Positions 6,624 through 8,801 of a stretch of 8,801 nucleotides of DNA are shown here, in pieces. Each line of letters begins with the position of its first letter. The first letter of the stretch is position 1. Both the position numbers and the translations under genes were made by a program. The notes under the pieces were generated by a model, which saw only the letters and a program-made list of their open reading frames with translations, had not been told where the DNA came from and made no database searches. Source of the DNA: Gammaproteobacteria bacterium (GTDB taxonomy: Bacteria > Pseudomonadota > Gammaproteobacteria > Pseudomonadales > UBA3067); contig JAHRVS010000016.1 of assembly GCA_019090565.1 (NCBI GenBank), forward strand, positions 1 through 8,801. The letters run 5' to 3'.

Positions 6624-6791
6624 ATTAATTGTAAAAATCAAGGCACCTAGGGCGAAATACTAACGTCACTATGAATGATATATAAGTATGGCGGTAAATT
6701 TCCTTTCATGCTACGTAATGTTTTACCGTGTATGAGGCGCATCCTGCTCAGTCGGTCAAAATTCACCCATGTTTTTCCCAGTAAAAACCGC

Positions 6792-6921
6792 GCCGTATAA
6801 GGAGGCCCACTACAATTGTTCTCGCAACTAGGGCGCAACTAGGGCGCAACCAGGGCGCACCCATAAGAATGCAGCAACGATACTGGGACTCCGTAATAAT
6901 TTGACGGGTGTCCTCTAGTGT
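6792..6921 (+). repeat. Intergenic repeat, copy C (130 bp, three tandem units)
   Basis: Same order and orientation as copies A and B: GCCGTATAAGGAGGCC, TACAATTGTTCTCGC, then AACTAGGGCGC, AACTAGGGCGC and AACCAGGGCGC in tandem, then CACCCATAAGAAT, the core, TTTGACGGGTG, and CTAGTGT at 6915-6921. The tandem 11-bp unit is present three times here, twice in copy A (separated by different bases) and once in copy B. The left CTAG of the core is changed to CCAG. It lies between the TlpA-like gene and the MAPEG gene. Confidence 0.85.
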
Positions 6922-6959
6922 GTTTTCCAGATCAAGTGATTTTCTTGTTAGGCCTATAA

Positions 6960-7886
6960 TTATTTTGACTCAGCTAAAATCTTAACCAAGCTGTCTCTAT
7001 CAATAAAAGACGTGATTTTTACTATAACTTCGTTATTCTTAACCAAAATTAATGTTGGCAAATCTTTAACTGAATAATGATGGAATAACTGATTATTTTT
7101 ATCAATAGTCAGGCCGTGCACTGTTTGATATTTATTTTTATACGCTATCAAATCTTTATCGCCAGTCCATAGTCTTGATATGATTCCATGCCATGCAAAA
7201 TCTGGGTATGTCTTTGATAGCTCATTCACATTAATTTGTGCCATTGAACAGTTTTTTGAAACACTTGGACGACTATCTTTTAAATACCAATCGCACCATG
7301 TAGCCGTAAAAAATAGCGCGTGGGTTTTCCCATCATTAAGGGGTAAATTTAAATCTAATTCATTGTTTGATAATACGCCTATATCGAGCAAGTCAACGGG
7401 GTTTGTTTTAGAAACTAGTGCTAGCTTGTTATCAAGCGACTCGTTTGCTTTATGACCACGATGTATTAAGTTCATGTTTTTATCAAACAACAAATGATAC
7501 GGGGTTCCAATCATTTTAAATGCTTGTGCTAAATCGCCGCTCTTATCGATTGCCATGGGCATGCTTAAACCAAAATCCTCAATAACCTTTTTAACAGTAT
7601 TGATGTCATCATTCACACCTAGATTTATGCCTATTACTTGAATATCTTCCCCATGCTCATTCTGTACATGTTCAAAATGAGGCATCTCTTTAATGCATGA
7701 GCGACACCAAGTAGCCCAAAACTTTAAGTACACAGGTTTTTTACTTTTAAAATCGATAAGAGAAGTGTTTTCGCCAGAAATAAGGTGTATGGGAATATTA
7801 AGGAGTTTATCTGGCAGGGTTGTAGCGCTTACGCTAAAAGGAAATACGAAGGCTACAATAATAGATAGATTTTTTAGAATTTGCAT
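6960..7886 (-). CDS. Exported TlpA-like protein with two thioredoxin folds
   Basis: A 308-residue protein with a signal peptide at 1-21 (SVSA, then TTLP), so the periplasm is the expected site. Domain 1 (about 25-160) is a TlpA/ResA-type thiol-disulphide fold: YLKFWATWCRSCIKEMPHF with Cys61 and Cys64, VIGINLGVND, and the cis-proline motif GTPYHLLFD at Pro129. Domain 2 (about 165-305) is a second thioredoxin-like fold: ALFFTATWCDWYLKD with Cys198 but no CxxC, a possible partner at Cys213 (SKNCSMAQ), and a LPTLILVKNN cis-Pro site (Pro277). It may reduce periplasmic disulphides or assist metal-site or cytochrome assembly. No DsbD or ccm gene is nearby to fix the role. AGGA lies 8 nt before the ATG. 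Repeat C follows the stop by about 40 bp. Confidence 0.9.
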   Translation of the reverse strand: MQILKNLSIIVAFVFPFSVSATTLPDKLLNIPIHLISGENTSLIDFKSKKPVYLKFWATWCRSCIKEMPHFEHVQNEHGEDIQVIGINLGVNDDINTVKKVIEDFGLSMPMAIDKSGDLAQAFKMIGTPYHLLFDKNMNLIHRGHKANESLDNKLALVSKTNPVDLLDIGVLSNNELDLNLPLNDGKTHALFFTATWCDWYLKDSRPSVSKNCSMAQINVNELSKTYPDFAWHGIISRLWTGDKDLIAYKNKYQTVHGLTIDKNNQLFHHYSVKDLPTLILVKNNEVIVKITSFIDRDSLVKILAESK

Positions 7887-8082
7887 TAATTTATTCCTGA
7901 GCTGGTTTTAAAGTTCACCTAGAGCCTACTGCTTTAAATAAGCCGCCGCATTTTGTTTGGGTTGTTTTTTTTGTTGGATTTACTACAGCAACGTATAAGG
8001 TGGAATTTTATGAATTTCATTAAAGAAGATCCAGCTGGCTGACCATCTGATTCCTTTAATGGTTTCGATTAGAAATCATGGT
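7887..8082. other. Spacer between TlpA-like and AhpD-like genes
   Basis: About 196 bp with no gene. Expected to hold the TlpA-like gene's own promoter; no clear consensus pair is seen. A run of eight T lies near 7967-7974. It also contains the inverted repeat annotated at 8018-8061. Confidence 0.45.
8018..8061. repeat. 44-nt imperfect hairpin, possible terminator of the AhpD-like transcript
   Basis: CATTAAAG (8018-8025) and CTTTAATG (8054-8061) are perfect inverted copies, with a further inner AGAT/ATCT pairing and a CCAGCTGG palindrome on the left side of the loop. It lies about 20 bp past the stop of the minus-strand AhpD-like gene. The downstream sequence in that direction has no real U-tract, so intrinsic termination is uncertain. 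Confidence 0.4.
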
Positions 8083-8520
8083 CTAGTCAAAGATCATTTT
8101 TGTGGCCAGTGCGATTCGGTTCCATGAGTTGATCTGAGTAATTTGCATGACGCATTGGGCAATTTCGTTGTCACTAAAATATTGCTGGCAATTTTGATAC
8201 GTTTGGTCCGTCACCGCCTTTTTGGAAATTTGAGTGACTTCGTCAGTGAGTGCCAGCACGGCCCTCTCTTGTTCTGAAAATAGTGGGGATTCTTTCCATG
8301 CTGATAGCGCGTATATTCTTTGTTCAGTCTCGCCCAAACTTCGCGTATCTTCTGTGTGCATCTGTATGCAATAAGCACAACCATTGAGCTGTGATGCGCG
8401 AATTTTAATAAGATCGATCAGTCGCTTATCCAGGCTAATGGCAGACAGGTATTTTTCCACACCCATCATTGCTTGAAAGATTCCCGGTTCTAATTCTTGC
8501 AAATTCATTCTTGGTCCCAT
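8083..8520 (-). CDS. AhpD-like / carboxymuconolactone decarboxylase family protein
   Basis: A 145-residue cytosolic protein, normal length for the family. The start at 8520 (MGPRMNLQELEPGIFQAM) is preferred over the in-frame ATG at 8568 because AAAGAG lies 8 nt upstream and because homologues start close to this point; the longer version adds a polar stretch without family resemblance. The AhpD core is present: LIKIRASQLNGCAYCIQMHT with Cys48, Cys51 and His55, the CxxC...H redox and proton-relay motif of alkylhydroperoxidase-like proteins. FSEQERAVLALTDEVT (81-96) is the conserved second helix pair. The likely role is peroxide or thiol chemistry, or a related small-molecule reaction; the substrate is unknown. 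It lies 48 nt downstream of the flavodoxin-like gene on the same strand, probably in one operon. Confidence 0.92.
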   Translation of the reverse strand: MGPRMNLQELEPGIFQAMMGVEKYLSAISLDKRLIDLIKIRASQLNGCAYCIQMHTEDTRSLGETEQRIYALSAWKESPLFSEQERAVLALTDEVTQISKKAVTDQTYQNCQQYFSDNEIAQCVMQITQINSWNRIALATKMIFD

Positions 8521-8568
8521 GGTTTTATCTCTTTGGTTTACTTCTGAGTGTGAGCGGGCAACGTGCAA

Positions 8569-8801
8569 TTAGTTGGCCGACAATTTTTTTACGTAGGAAG
8601 CAACTCGCGCCCCTAAGTATTGCCCTGATTTGAGATCAGCCTCCGATGGAAACTCGTCGGCGTTGTCGTCCAGCGCAGCCTGGCCAGTTGCGCCGTAGTA
8701 ATGGCCTGCAGCATTAATGCCCTCTGTACTATTGAATGGGTTGCAGCCAAGTCCGACCCATATCATGCCGTGTTGCATGGCAAAGGTTGTTATGGTGCTA
8801 A
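8569..8801 (-). CDS. Flavodoxin/WrbA-like NAD(P)H oxidoreductase, C-terminal part, N-terminus off right edge
   Basis: A reading frame open at base 8801 and ending with TAA at 8569-8571; 77 codons are visible (STITTFAMQHGMIWVGLGCN and onward). The phrase FAMQHGMIWVGLG followed by GINAAGHYYGATGQ and a late DLKSGQYLGARVASYV is the C-terminal pattern of flavodoxin-fold NAD(P)H:quinone oxidoreductases and FMN reductases of the WrbA kind. The FMN phosphate-binding loop would lie upstream, outside the window. The internal ATG at 8778 is not the start, since the frame and the family resemblance continue before it. Its position before the AhpD-like gene suggests a small redox or detoxification operon. 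Confidence 0.8.
   Translation of the reverse strand, partial: STITTFAMQHGMIWVGLGCNPFNSTEGINAAGHYYGATGQAALDDNADEFPSEADLKSGQYLGARVASYVKKLSAN

Noticed and set aside
6642..6670. Possible fourth repeat piece (GGCACCTAGGGCG)
   Set aside because: Only about 10 bp resemble the repeat, and the conserved TACAATTG and CTAGTGT parts are absent.
6647..6838. Minus-strand 63-codon reading frame
   Set aside because: Begins inside repeat copy C, is composed partly of translated repeat, and has no recognisable domain.
4084..6921. CRISPR-like spaced repeats
   Set aside because: Three copies over 100 bp long and over 1 kb apart with genes between them; no short regular spacers and no cas genes.
6947..6953. 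GTTAGGC next to repeat C, matching the integron attC core box GTTRRRY
   Set aside because: No partner RYYYAAC box at attC distance, and the other two repeat copies lack the motif. A single 7-mer match is expected by chance.
7180..7911. Plus-strand frames of 91 and 72 codons
   Set aside because: Antisense to the TlpA-like gene, without recognisable domains.

Overview
The window looks like accessory chromosome from an AT-leaning, probably marine gammaproteobacterium. This is inferred from the protein types (8-TM PAS sensor, DUF4892/OmpA protein, TlpA-type thioredoxin protein, MAPEG protein) and from the IS3-family and group-II-intron-like debris. No rRNA, tRNA or CRISPR array is visible. Every apparently intact gene lies on the minus strand; only the insertion-sequence remnant and one orphan fragment read on the plus strand.

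Layout, left to right. (1) 1-1736: the N-terminal 578 codons of a large membrane sensor with eight predicted TM segments and two PAS regions; its output domain lies off the left edge. (2) About 2020-3537: a decayed IS3-family insertion sequence, with recognisable orfA and orfB broken by at least two nonsense codons and several frameshifts. After correcting these, the DD(35)E triad is still spelled out. (3) 3560-7960: a cassette-like island of minus-strand genes: a small membrane/coiled-coil protein, a DUF4892-OmpA envelope protein, a MAPEG-family membrane protein and a secreted double-thioredoxin-fold protein. Three of its spacers carry one copy each of the same intergenic repeat (copies A, B and C; 106-138 bp, all in the same orientation, about 1.35 kb apart). 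Each repeat has a palindromic core bounded by CTAG and a variable number of short tandem units. Between copy B and the MAPEG gene is a graveyard holding an orphan plus-strand C-terminal fragment and what looks like the 5' part of a group II intron. (4) 8083-8801: an AhpD-like (carboxymuconolactone decarboxylase family) gene just downstream of the 3' end of a flavodoxin/WrbA-like oxidoreductase gene that runs off the right edge; these two probably form an operon.

Functionally the right half is enriched for thiol and redox chemistry (MAPEG, TlpA-like, AhpD-like, flavodoxin-like), next to envelope proteins. The least explained structure is the three-copy repeat, which resembles a cassette boundary but lacks integron attC core boxes.
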